Part shown: piece after piece, positions 1-10,270 of the stretch
Layout: every line of letters starts with the position of its first letter
Numbering within the stretch: the stretch's first letter is position 1
Origin: Alligator mississippiensis
Taxonomy: Eukaryota; Chordata; Crocodylia; Alligatoridae
Length of the DNA: 64,000 nt
Direction of reading: 5' to 3'
Assembly (NCBI RefSeq): GCF_030867095.1
Contig: NC_081835.1
Span: forward strand, 16,314,501-16,378,500
Program-made: the position numbers and the translations under genes
Notes under the pieces: model-generated
What the model was told of the DNA's origin: nothing
Databases searched by the model: none
The model's input: the letters and a program-made list of their open reading frames with translations, nothing else

Positions 1-229
1 TCATCTTTGCAGGGGTGGTGTTGGCACTAGATTTATGACACAGATACCTTGTTCCAGGCAGACCCAAACCCTCAGGCAGACCATGACCTCTCCATTTGAT
101 AACAGGGAAATTTTATTGGTATACAGTGATAGCAGATAAAAATAATGCAGGCAAGGCAAACAAAATAATTCCCCACTCCTTGATTCTATCTGTCACAGAG
201 GGCAGGTACATCTGCTCAGTACATGAGTA
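1..229. other. Flanking sequence, no gene seen
   Basis: No repeat family or coding region was recognised here. It ends where a 10-bp motif (TCAGATGCCA) begins that is repeated on the other side of the CR1 insertion. Confidence 0.6.
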
Positions 230-239
230 TCAGATGCCA
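230..239. repeat. Possible left target-site duplication of CR1
   Basis: TCAGATGCCA occurs here and again at 1859-1868, just outside the two ends of the CR1 copy. Chance matching of a 10-mer so close to both ends is unlikely, but CR1 elements usually lack clear target-site duplications, so this is tentative. Confidence 0.4.
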
Positions 240-1858
240 GACTACCATGCGTAGACCCTGAGATGGTGCAGAGTCACTTGGAGGAACTGGGTGCCTTTAA
301 GTCGGCAGGCCCAGATGAGCTCCATCCGAGGGTGCTGAAGGCACTGGCCGACATCATTGCACAACCACTGGCGGGAATATTTGAACGCTCGTGGCGCACA
401 GGCCAAGTACCGGAGGACTGGAAAAGGGCCAATGTGGTCTCCATTTTCAAGACGGGGAGGAAGGAGGACCCGGGCAACTATAGGCCAGTCAGTCTCATCT
501 CCATCCTTGGCAAAGTCTTTGAAAAAATTATCAAGGCTCACATTTGCGAGAGCCCAACAGGACAAATTATGCTGAGGGGAAACCAGCACGGGTTCGTAGC
601 AGGCAGATTGTGCCTGACTAATCTAGGCTCTTTTTATGACCAGGTTACAAAACGCCTGGACACAGGAGTAGGGGTGGATGTCGTATACTTAGACTTCAGG
701 AAGGCCTTCGATACGGTATCCCACCCCATACTGGTGAACAAGCTAAGAGGTTGTGACTTGGATGACTACACAGTCCGGTGGGTGGCGAATTGGCTGGAGG
801 GCCGCACCCAAAGAGTCATAGTGGATGGGTCGGTTTCGACCTGGAAGGGTGTGGGCAGTGGGGTCCCGCAGGGCTCCGTCCTTGGACCGATACTCTTTAA
901 TGTCTTCATCAGCGATTTGGACGAGGGAGTGAAGTGTACTCTGTCCAAGTTTGCAGATGACACAAAACTGTGGGGAGAAATGGACACGCTGGAGGGCAGG
1001 GAACAGCTGCAGGCAGACCTGGACAGGTTGGACAAGTGGGCAGAAAACAACAGAATGCAATTCAACAAGGAGAAATGCAAAGTGCTGCACCTAGGGAGGA
1101 AAAATGTCCAGCATACCTACTGCCTAGGAAATGACCTGCTGGGTGGCACGGAAGTGGAAAGGGATCTTGGAGTCCTAGTGGACTCCAAGATGAACATGAG
1201 CCGGCAGTGTGACGAAGCCATCAGAAAAGCCAATGGCACTTTATCGTGCATCAGCAGATGCATGATGAATAGATCCGAGGAGGTGATACTTCCCCTCTAT
1301 CGGGCACTGGTCAGACCGCAGTTGGAGTACTGCGTGCAATTCTGGGCACTGCACTTCAAGAGGGATGTGGATAACCTGGAGAGGGTCCAGAGAAGGGCCA
1401 CTCATATGGTTAAGGGCTTGCAGGCCAAGCCCTACGAGGAGAGACTAGAGAACCTGGACCTCTTCAGCCTCCACAAGAGAAGATTGAGAGGCGACCTTGT
1501 GGCTGCCTATAAGTTCATCACAGGAGCACAGAAGGGAATTGGCGAGGTTTTATTCACCAAGGCGCCCCCGGGGGTTACAAGAAATAATGGCCACAAGCTA
1601 GCAGAGAGCAGATTTAGACTGGACATTAGGAAGAACTTCTTCACAGTTAGAGTGGCCAAGGTCTGGAATGGGCTCCCAAGGGAGGTGGTGCTCTCCCCTA
1701 CCCTGGGGGTCTTCAAGAGGAGGTTGGATATGCATCTAGCTGGGGTCATCTAGACCCAGCACTCTTTCCTGCCTATGCAGGGGGTCGGACTTGATGATCT
1801 ATTGAGGTCCCTTCCGATCCTAACATCTATGAATCACCCTAAGGTTCTTTCTTGAACG
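240..1858 (+). mobile_element. CR1 LINE, 5'-truncated, with intact RT reading frame
   Basis: This is a non-LTR retrotransposon copy of the CR1 family, truncated at its 5' end as most LINE copies are. The endonuclease and the first reading frame are missing. Coding similarity starts near 254 and runs to the stop at 1754-1756. It is followed by a short 3' untranslated tail with the characteristic CR1 block (GGTCGGACTTGATGATCT near 1785) and a terminal TCTATGAATC-like end near 1825-1836. The match continues unbroken without frameshift, so the copy is fairly young. The exact ends depend on accepting the 10-bp flanking repeat; the 3' end could instead lie near 1836. Confidence 0.93.
263..1753 (+). 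CDS. CR1 ORF2 fragment: reverse transcriptase and C-terminal region
   Basis: This is an uninterrupted 496-codon frame from the second reading frame of a CR1 LINE. In intact elements ORF2 makes an endonuclease plus reverse transcriptase that copies the element's RNA into a nicked chromosomal target. Visible RT landmarks are a fingers block with NYRPVSL at residues 72-78, motif A YLDFRKAFD at 142-150 (catalytic Asp 144), motif B GVPQGSVLGP at 200-209, and the FADD box at 230-233 (catalytic Asp 232 and 233). The C-terminal block with FRLDIRKNFF and WNGLPREVV precedes the stop. The endonuclease is absent because of 5' truncation. The frame is open for only about 13 codons before the first ATG (stop at 224-226), so the ATG is simply an internal methionine. 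The copy cannot be autonomous, and an RT-competent fragment is an inference from conserved residues only. Confidence 0.9.
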   Translation: MVQSHLEELGAFKSAGPDELHPRVLKALADIIAQPLAGIFERSWRTGQVPEDWKRANVVSIFKTGRKEDPGNYRPVSLISILGKVFEKIIKAHICESPTGQIMLRGNQHGFVAGRLCLTNLGSFYDQVTKRLDTGVGVDVVYLDFRKAFDTVSHPILVNKLRGCDLDDYTVRWVANWLEGRTQRVIVDGSVSTWKGVGSGVPQGSVLGPILFNVFISDLDEGVKCTLSKFADDTKLWGEMDTLEGREQLQADLDRLDKWAENNRMQFNKEKCKVLHLGRKNVQHTYCLGNDLLGGTEVERDLGVLVDSKMNMSRQCDEAIRKANGTLSCISRCMMNRSEEVILPLYRALVRPQLEYCVQFWALHFKRDVDNLERVQRRATHMVKGLQAKPYEERLENLDLFSLHKRRLRGDLVAAYKFITGAQKGIGEVLFTKAPPGVTRNNGHKLAESRFRLDIRKNFFTVRVAKVWNGLPREVVLSPTLGVFKRRLDMHLAGVI

Positions 1859-1868
1859 TCAGATGCCA
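1859..1868. repeat. Possible right target-site duplication of CR1
   Basis: This is the second copy of TCAGATGCCA, matching 230-239 exactly. It lies about 20-30 bp beyond the recognisable CR1 3' end, so a short non-CR1 or divergent tail would be included in the insertion. Confidence 0.35.
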
Positions 1869-2278
1869 TGAAGGTCAATGGCTGAGCCCCCCACACCGAG
1901 TGGGGTGGGTGAGACAGGCTGGTGTTACAGGCTCTGTGTATGGTGGAGTCCTCTCTTGGGGACTCTTTGCTGCTCTGAAATCCCCCCTTTTTGTATCCTT
2001 TTCCTCCTCTAACTCTTCATCTCTGAGCATAGTTGATTGGTTTTCCTGAGGTCGTTATAAGGTGCTTGGAGACGTGATGAAAATTGGTGTGTTTTGCGGT
2101 TTAATTGCATCATGGTGTACAAGTGTGTGTGTGTGTGGGGGGGGTTATGATTTAAATGAGTTTACTACATTGCATATGAAACCACATCTGAATGTAGTTT
2201 AGTTTGCAATGTAGCTATTAGTAACGTAGCAGTCTTTTGACAGCTCACCCCCTACTGTGGGAGAGGCGGGCTGAAGAC
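1869..2278. other. No gene; short GT microsatellite
   Basis: Nothing coding was seen. A (GT)n tract at about 2122-2138 is followed by a run of eight or nine G. The rest is ordinary AT-rich sequence. Confidence 0.6.
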
Positions 2279-3297
2279 AGTGGCGAGGGACCTGATCCTT
2301 TTTCTTTTTCTTTTCTTTTTTGCAAAGTGTGCCCGTGTCTCCTGTGGCTGGGGGGACAAGCTGCCAATGGACCAAGTGGCCCCTGAGCTGTGGGAGGCCC
2401 TAGTCCTTCCTTCTACAGTGGGCTGCCCCAGCTTGGGCTCAGGGAATAGTTGGATCAGACTGGGTGCTGCTTCCACTATGGAGGGAAAGTCCAGGTCCCC
2501 ACCTCCTCCCCCAGCTCAGGGCCCACCAGCAGCTCACCCCCACAGCCATGGGTTCAGGTGGAGCCTGCCCATGTGAATTGCCACTGAGCCACGTAGTCCC
2601 TGAGCTGTGGGGGGGCCTGGCCCTTCCCTCCGTGGTGGCAGTGCCCCCCAGGGCCACCTGGGCAGGGTGCTAGCTGTGCGGATGCTGCCCCAGGCCACAG
2701 GCAGCACCCGCCAGATCCAACTCTTCCCTGAGCCCTCATGGGGAGCAGCACCTGGCGGGCTTCCTGAGTGTGGGATTGGGGAAGAGTTGTATTCAGCAGG
2801 TGCTGCCTGTGAGTTAGGACACACCCACGCAGCTAGCACCTTGTCTTGGAGGCCCTGGGGGGTGCTGCTGCCACGGAGGGAAGGACCAGGCCCTGCCCAC
2901 CCCAGCTTCAGGTGCTGCCCAGCCTGGCAGCAGCTTCCATGGGCAGGCTGCACTGGGAGGGAGAAAAAAAAAAAGCAGTGAGAGGCTTGTTCCTCTCCCC
3001 CCACCACCCCACCCCCTGAGCTTGCCCGCTTTTCCCATGGCTGGCGGGGGGGAGCTACTGGTGGGCCTTGAAGTGAAGGGGGGCCCAGACCTTCTCTCCA
3101 TGGCAGTGGCACCCCTGGGCAGCACCCACCTGCTAGTAGCCTGCCCAGGTGGCCCCGGGGGGTGCCACCACTGCAGGGGGAGGGACCGGGGCCCCTTGCA
3201 GCTCAGGGGCTGCTCAGCTCACCAGCAGCTTGCCCCCAGCCATGAGAGATGCAGGCAGGCTCCACAAAAAAGAAAAAAAAAAAGGATTAGGCCACTT
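2279..3297. mobile_element. GC-rich foldback (long inverted repeat) element, about 1 kb
   Basis: The whole segment folds on itself. The left tip (GTGGC near 2280, then GATCCTTTTT at about 2293-2302) is mirrored at the right by AAAAAGGATTAGGCCAC ending near 3297. Further in, the block containing CTTCCCTCCGTGGTGGCAGT (2623-2642) reappears reverse-complemented near 2870-2885, and CCCTGAGCTG with AAGCTGC near 2350-2390 reappears reverse-complemented near 3195-3235. The arms are roughly 450-500 bp each, imperfect, with the centre near 2750-2790. There is no transposase frame; open frames here are by-products of GC-rich sequence. It is best read as a non-autonomous DNA transposon of foldback type. 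No target-site duplication was found. Confidence 0.65.
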
Positions 3298-3305
3298 GCC
3301 ATAAT

Positions 3306-3398
3306 TGTGACAGAAGTCCCTAAATTGAAATGGTGGGTTTTTAATTGTCACAGTTTAAAAACCCACCATTTCAATTTAGGGACTAAACCCCCGTCACA
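3306..3398. repeat. Perfect 30-bp hairpin (MITE-like palindrome)
   Basis: Left arm 3315-3344 and right arm 3355-3384 are exact reverse complements (30 of 30) around a 10-nt loop. A flanking stem TGTGAC at 3306-3311 pairs with GTCACA at 3393-3398 across a small internal loop. The arrangement resembles short palindromic transposons that can be transcribed into miRNA-like hairpins. It sits directly beside the foldback element and may be its end or a separate insertion. Confidence 0.75.
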
Positions 3399-6300
3399 TG
3401 TACAAGCGCTCATACTGTCCATGTTCTCTTCTATCAGCATGCTCCTTTGTTTCCCAAACCCATTACATGTACATATCTTAATTTGGTTTACTAGTCCTCC
3501 TAATTTGGTCCATCTACCAAAGCCAGAAATCCAGCTGGGCACTGGATGCTTCAGAGTCGCTTATCTCTGTTTGGTTAAACTGTTCATGTTGTGGAACAGT
3601 GTGATACATGTCTTCAATTTCCCAGCCTCTGTGTCTGCCGACTTTAGACACAGCGGAGCTTAGAGAAAACTTTATCACAAACAAGCTTTTAGGAATCAAT
3701 TAACGCTTGCCGTTCCTCTGGACCATTGTTCTAATGCATATCTACTTTACCTACAAGCCAGTTCCCAAAAGCAAACTTCTAAATAGCATTTTCTAGCCAT
3801 CAGGTGGGAGGCACAGACCTAACCCTGCAAAGTGTCTGGCTTATGCTGTATTACAGGCTGTGGAGACAAAATGAAGCAATATTAGCATTTAACCATTTTG
3901 TGTCAATAAAATGAGCAAATGGAAACTACATGTTTGGCTGTGTTTGTATCCAAAGCTTTCCTGAAACTTATGTCTTCCCTAGGGGCTGCTCTAATATGTC
4001 CCTAGGGCTGTGACAGCCTGTGGGTAGCCCAGTATCTGGGAGATGTGTAAATGCCAGTTATCTTTGATTTACTTCTCCAGGACTGCATCTCTCATTCTGC
4101 CCTTGTGGCTTTGTATAAAATCATTCATGGCTATAGCCTGATGACCTGAAAAAATCAGTTTCCAGGGATAATGCATAGGGAAGGAGCAGGAAATAGTGAG
4201 ATGTGAATCAGATTTAACTTTTCTTCTAGCCAGACATCTGATGATTTGCATGATAAATGCAATTCATGTGGCATTTTCCCTTCTGCCAACTACACATCAT
4301 TCTTAGTGTTTATAATCAACAGTCTAGCTACTTACTCCCTTGTGTATAGTGGTGGCGAGCCATACATTGAAGCTGTGCTATAATAGCCAGTCTTTATTCA
4401 GCAAAACATGGACAATTAACTGGATTTGGTCCAGCGCCACAAATCCAAACTGGGTTCTCAACATTCCCCGTGTCTCAGTGATATTCAGATCTGTGTCTGA
4501 TCTTGTTTTTCAATTTTGAACCCTTTTTTTGAAACCTGGAAACATGTGGGTTGTGATGGTCCTGAATTCCTCTGTCAGACATTGGTTCTTCCATCACAAT
4601 GCTTTTGAAACTTGTGATTGCTCCTGTGATTGAGGTGGGCCTCTTGAGCAGGCACAGGTTGGAAAGTCTAACCCTTACATTCTTCCTCTATATTTGGTTT
4701 GTTGTAGCTTTTCTTCTTTCAAACCCCACCAATTACAAACTGAGTGGGTACAGATCCAAAACTTTTCTAGGTGTTGTCAAGCCCAAGAAAATATCCAAGG
4801 GAAGCAAGTTAAAGGCCAAGGAAATTTGCAAAGCTGATGATATGTGTCGACCTGAAAGCAACAAAAAGCTTCTTGATACAGAAGCCTGCTGCTTCCTTCA
4901 GTGTGGTTTGTAACAGTAAGTTAAGAGTAGTTTCATCCCTACCTGAGATTTGGGTTGGGCAAATTATGAAATGCCCTATAGAGAGAGTAGTCGAGGTCCC
5001 ACAGTGGGAATGAGGAGTGTAGATCTCCTGTACTTTGATAAGATTTAGGCTGTTCCTTATGGACAGCAAATTCTGCATGCTAGGGCTGCAGTATAGAGCA
5101 TTTCCTGTCTCACGTGTATACATTTTCATTCTTGCTAAGCCTGCCTCTGGATATCCATATTACAGCACTACGTGGGAGGGTAGGCGAGGAGTTGTTGACC
5201 TGTTGCCATGCTGACTACTGTGGTAGAGTCTTCATGTTGGAACGTGTTGCTATATTTTTCCCCCCCCATAATTGTTCTCAGTCAGGGTTGGGTTGGGAAT
5301 TGGTGCCTCAGAAGAGAAAGGACCTGTACCTCATTTCCCATCTCCAGCCCAAGTTAGCCAGACTTGCTACTTGCCGCCCACAGTGTTCTTTATTTCAGAG
5401 GCTTGAGGCTCCACGTATGACTAATCTGTATATGACCTTCTTTCAGCATACCGGCACTGATTTCACTATCACGTCCTTCAAGACTGAATTGCATCCACAC
5501 AATGCTGGAGGCGCTGGACCAGCCAGCTTATTTCTCTTTGCAGTAAAATCTTGGAGAGAGAACAGGGGAAAAATATCTCAAGGAGAATCCCTTCTCCTCA
5601 ACATAGACTCAAGCTGTTGTGGAAGAATGTGGCTTCCCTGCTGCTAAACCAACTAGGTCCCTACAAAGATACTGGAGGATCTGTCTTCATATCTTGCTTC
5701 CAAACCAGCTCTGGATAGCAAGACTCAGCTGGAGCTATCCTGCCAGCTGCTTGTGTGGCAGGAGCTGTGCACCTAAATGCTGCACAGAAAATACACAACT
5801 GGCTAGAATGATCTTTTCCCCCTTTCTTTTTTTTTTTTTTGACTATGCTTTTAGCAGCCCTTCTGGTCTGACCCTTTTCCAACATTTTCTGTCTACATGG
5901 ACTCTTCAGAGTCTGGGGATGAAAAGATGCTGAATGGGGGTGGATTGGGGAGGGAGGAAAGCTGAGCCCTTCTCCATCCTTGGATGACCTGAGTCCATAA
6001 GAGTTACAAAGTGAGGGTAGTAGAGCAGCTAAACCAGCCTCTTCATTTGAAACATGGGCCTTCCAGTATGAACCAGCAGTACTGCTAGTAACAGAGAGCA
6101 TCCTTTCTGGAGTACAAGACAGTGCTTCTTTCAGGGGCATGATTCAGAAGAGCTTGGGGAGGGGAAAATTATCTAGGTTCAAGCAGAGTGGAAGATCATT
6201 TCCTCTGCAATGATAGTCATCAGCTTTCTGCTCTGTCAGGCAAGTAACTGCCCCACACACTACTGACTCACATAATCATCCTTGTGTCAAATGACATAGA

Positions 6301-7829
6301 GCAGTGTTAAAGCAAAAATAGAACTGCTAAACTGAGACCAGTTTGAAACTCATGCAGTTTGTTTTTGGGGAGTGGGAGGTTTTTGGGTGCTGTATTTTAC
6401 TCTAAAAAATGTTGCGATTGCAGAAGGAAAGTAACCCTTTACTACTACTACTAACATTCAACATTTTATTTTTTCTAAACTTTAGAAAACTGCACAGCAC
6501 AGATCTAAAGCGTTCAGTCCCTGCATAAGAAATGGAGAGTATCCTTATTTAAGAACAAGTAGTGAAATGGAACCAGCGTAACCTTACTGGTGGTCAAGGC
6601 AAAATATATAAGTCTTGCCGACTTGTGATTTGTATTGAAACTTCCAGTACTTTTTTGGGCATGTGTTTTGGTGTTTTTAAATCCCCAGCTGCTGGAGTTA
6701 GGCGATTCCACAAGACTGTCAGCTTTTATTTTAAAGAAAAGCAAATTTCTAGCCCTAGTGATTATGGAGTAATGCTTGAAAACAAGGCCTGAGTCCTCAG
6801 AAGAAAGTTATCCTGCCCATGGAATAGTTGGCCTTAAGATGACAGATAATTACATACTGACACTAGAACATTCAGAGACCTCCAACGTGGATCGTTCTTT
6901 CTCCTACACTGTCTGGTTAGTTGGCTGTCTGACACTAGGGTCCACTGTACAAACATGGATTGAGAGTGGGTCCTTGCTCTCTTGGATGGCTAGTGCAGTA
7001 CAGACTTTAGGGAAGGCATGTGAAGGATATCATCAGAGACGCAATGCATTTGTAAAACATGTGGCATGCAGAGAACATACAATCTGATATGAAGATGATA
7101 TCCATATCCATGTGACATGCATATGCTTGCAATTCTGCAAACGCATCACTCTTTCATTGCAGGTGCATGCCAATACAGCTTTATGTCACACGAAACCATT
7201 GTGCTTTCTTGCTACACATTATATAAATGCAGAACCAAAGCATCCGTTATAGCATCACAAGTGGACAGATCCTGACATGATGCAAGAGAATCTGAGATAC
7301 CATACAGTCCTAAATTCAAGCTTGATTTCAAAGCAAAAGTTGCAACTGCTGGCTTGGCCCCATGAGTGGCAACATGAATTGATTATGTCAGCTCTAACTA
7401 ATGATGCTAGAGACTAATAAAATGACTATTAGATTGTCTGGCATTATTAGTCCCATTACTAATTATGTCGACACGACAGTAGTATTAGTGCTAGTATTAC
7501 CCATGAAAGTAAAATGAAATTGTACTCATAAATCTTATTGATGAGGAATTTAAGATGGTCTACCGCCATCATCCAACGGAAAAAAGAAAAAGAATAGAGA
7601 CGGTTTGGTGGTGCGAGAGTGGGAAGTGTTTGTTGAAAAAGGATAATATTTTGTTTCCCTGCCTGAGAAGTTGGGTTTCAAGGTTGGATGATGTTCAAAC
7701 CAGATGTTCTCTATTAACCCTCATGCATTCTTTTGGGATTGATTTAATGTTCAGTTATTTTCTACAAGCAATCAAAATAACCCTCCCCTCTTGCATATTA
7801 AAGACCTGTTAGGAGAGAGCATGGCCTGA
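3399..7829. other. Long stretch without recognisable gene or repeat
   Basis: Six frames show only short, unconvincing frames. Homopolymers are present (C run near 5261-5267, T run near 5824-5840). No repeat family was recognised. It could be unique intergenic or intronic DNA; ancient repeats too worn to recognise by eye cannot be excluded. Confidence 0.5.
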
Positions 7830-8060
7830 GGATGGGGAAGGGTGATTAAATGCCACGACTCCTGAGTTTTGTTCGTTACCCTGACACTGATTTGCTTTTT
7901 GATTTAGGGAAATCACTTTACCTTTTAGAACCTCCATTCTTCCTTTTGTAAAACCAGGGTGATCATTTTGCTGAGCTTTTAGGGAACCTATGAGGAAATC
8001 TCAACATCGGTGGAGTGCTTTGAGATCATCAGATGAGAGACCACATGAATACAGACTAAC
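7830..8060 (+). repeat. MIR-type SINE relic
   Basis: Degenerate sequence follows the MIR order on the plus strand: a CACTGATTTGC-like block, then GGGAAATCACTTTACC, then TCCATTCTTCCTTTTGTAAAA, then a GGAGTGCTTTGAGATCA-like tail. MIRs are old tRNA-derived SINEs shared across amniotes. Ends are approximate. Confidence 0.6.
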
Positions 8061-8639
8061 GTTTAAGACTTGACTGGGACACGAGCTGCACGCCCCTCCT
8101 GGGGAACAGAGGCAGAAGGCAAAAATACTTGGTTTGTGAAGGCTATTTGGACTTGGGGCCCATCCCCTAAGGAAAATGCCTCATTAGGTTAGGTAGATGG
8201 AGACTGGCAGGGAGACCAGGCTCCTTCCCACCCCTCCCACCCAATGGCTTTTGCAGCTGAGCCAGCACAGAGCTGAGGTCTGGGTCCAGAGATAGATGCT
8301 GCTGTGGGCTACTTACCAATTATTACTTCTTCTGGAGCAAAGAGGAAGCAGGGAAGAAATTGTGCCTCACGGGTATGTCTGTGAGTAGCACTGTTTCCTG
8401 GGCCTGCCAGCAGGGTGGTATAATTTATGCAACTCTCCTTGCTCAGAGCTGCACCCAAAGTCACAATCTACCCTTAATCAGCAGGAAGCTCAGAGGAATG
8501 TGGCACTGCATTTCCATCCTGCCGTGGTGCTGATTTGTTCCAATTTGTTGGTCATTGAGCTCAAGGGGTTAACCTGAGAGGGGACCCAGCTCAGGGAGTG
8601 GGCTGCACTTCACTTTGTGCTTGGCCCTCGCTCCGCGTT
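8061..8639. other. No gene or repeat recognised
   Basis: Ordinary sequence with moderate GC; nothing supported. Confidence 0.5.
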
Positions 8640-8840
8640 TGAGGGGGAGGATTGCAGTTTGATCACCGCTGACAATAATTACTCTATTTATAATGCCTTA
8701 AACGAAGTGCATAATAATTTAATTTACATGTCCATTAATACTATCTACTGCAGGATTTGTTCTTAATTATCTCACTATAAATGTAGTTTTAGGCATATTA
8801 ATGGCCTTCAAATCCTGTTGCTTGGCAGAGCAATGTAAAT
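8640..8840. promoter_or_regulatory. Candidate conserved non-coding element (AT-rich, homeodomain-like motifs)
   Basis: A compact AT-rich block contains several TAAT-core motifs (AATAATTTAATTTACATG near 8711-8730, ATTAATAC near 8734, CTTAATTATC near 8763, CATATTAATGG near 8795). It has no coding frame and no repeat signature. Such composition is typical of developmental enhancers conserved among vertebrates. This is a composition-based guess; conservation was not tested. Confidence 0.3.
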
Positions 8841-9104
8841 CCAACTTGTGTGATTTGGGAAGGGAACATTTGTGTCTTGTTAACCTCTTCTTTCCTGGAC
8901 CTGGCACATGCTTGCTGTCCTTTACTAGTTCATTGCCTCTGATGTTATCTCCTATGAAACAATTATCTTGACCTGGAAATTATTGGGAGACCATGAATTT
9001 TGTGTGGGTCAGTTTGATAGCTTTTTAAAAATCATGCCCTTTGTTTAGATTATTTCCAGCCTCTCTGTGGAGACAGGGGAAGGCGCATCTCTGGGAGACT
9101 CATG
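8841..9104. other. No gene or repeat recognised
   Basis: Nothing supported. The last eight bases (GACTCATG) are a poor match (4 of 8) to the sequence after the following hAT element. Confidence 0.5.
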
Positions 9105-9498
9105 CAATGATTCTCAAACAGGGGGCCACGGCACCCTAGGGTGCTTTCAGATTCTTGCAGGGGTGCCATGGAGTTCCACACAACGTTATCACTGTTACGT
9201 GTGCAAAGGGACTCTCAAGGTGAACCAAGAGACTTCAAATAGGAATTCATAGTATTGAAAACATTCTGGCAGAAGGCAGGGTAGATTTGCACCTTTATGG
9301 ACTAACTAAATCAGAGATGTATAGCCTGAGCTTTCTTGAGCAGGGGGCTTACATTCTAACTTGTGGTCTTTCTGCACTCTTTGCAATAGAAGAATTACTC
9401 TCTTCATCTTCTATAGTAAAAAACAAAAAAACAAATGACAACCAAGAGCTGGCATTTTCTGAGGGGTGCCTTGAGCCTAAAAGGGTTGAGAGCCACTG
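9105..9498. mobile_element. hAT (Charlie-like) non-autonomous element with nested repeat
   Basis: The ends are CAATGATTCTCAAAC and GGGTTGAGAGCCACTG, the inverted terminal pattern of Charlie-type hAT elements (CAGTGGTTCTCAA). The following 8 bp, CTCTAGTG, fit the usual hAT target preference, while the left flank GACTCATG matches only half, so the duplication has decayed. The interior near 9278-9346 holds an inserted fragment of another repeat. No transposase frame is present. Confidence 0.75.
9278..9346 (-). repeat. Interspersed repeat fragment nested in the hAT element
   Basis: Read on the minus strand, the segment matches the plus-strand copy at about 42905-42995 (shared AAAGCT, CATCTCTGA, TTAGTTAGTC/TTAGTCTATA and GTGCAAATCTAC blocks). 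The family is one widespread in reptiles, recognised by a CATCTGAAGAAG...AAAGCTTATGC pattern. Its position inside the hAT element shows it inserted later. Confidence 0.6.
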
Positions 9499-10117
9499 CT
9501 CTAGTGCATGAATGACTGGCCTGGCTTTAAGAGTGGTTGACACCTGCCCCTCCCATTGGCTTACCAGGCAACATGGCTTGTTTTAGCATCTCTGAAAATT
9601 GGACCGCTAAACCCAGTATTAGATCAAGAACCTGCAGATGCAATGAGAACAACCAACACTGTTTGTGATGCATCTGGAAATACAAGTCTCCCGGGGTCAG
9701 TGCATACAGAGCTATTTCCTATCTTCTCTCCAATTTTCCTGTGCTATGGTTTAAAGGTTTTTTTTCATGGAGCAATATTCTTTTGTGATTAAATAGTTCT
9801 AAGAAGAGCATATTGGAAGTGATACAGAGTCTTGTGCTTTGGAGCTTGTATCAATTGCTAAATAGCAGGGATTAGGATGAGTCTTTTTTGGTAGAACAGA
9901 TAACCATGCAGCTGCCTACACGACATCTGTCTGAGACATTTAGTGCAGGTCAGTGGCAGGGACAGAGTACTGGAACTGATGGACCACTCACTTAGATCCA
10001 ATATAAAAATGTTTCCATTCCTGTTTGGTGAGGTGACTAGAACCATATGATGCCTTAACATATTGTCTATCATTTGTCATGGGAAGATGACACTGAGTCA
10101 TATTTGCAGCTTGACAA
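9499..10117. other. No gene or repeat recognised
   Basis: Nothing supported beyond short open frames. Confidence 0.5.
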
Positions 10118-10270
10118 CTGATTACCTGTGTGGCCTTAGCAGAGTCACTTCACCTCTGTGCCTCAGTTTTCATGTCTGAAAACTGGGGCCAATTGCACTT
10201 TCCTTCTTCTGAAAGGTTGTTTGAGAAATGTTTGCAAGAAAGGTGCTATAGAAATGCAAGTAATTCTTCC
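10118..10270 (+). repeat. MIR-type SINE relic
   Basis: The plus strand shows the MIR core in order: GTGTGGCCTTAGCAGAGTCA, then CTCTGTGCCTCAGTTTTC, then a GAAAGGTGCTATAGAAATGC tail. Ends are approximate. Confidence 0.75.

Noticed and set aside
2534..3663. Frames of 192 and 213 codons
   Set aside because: They fall in the 1-kb GC-rich foldback element; overlapping frames are open on both strands, which is a composition effect.
5114..5647. 177-codon plus-strand frame
   Set aside because: Ordinary composition, no domain, no splice signals in a consistent place, and no repeat protein similarity.
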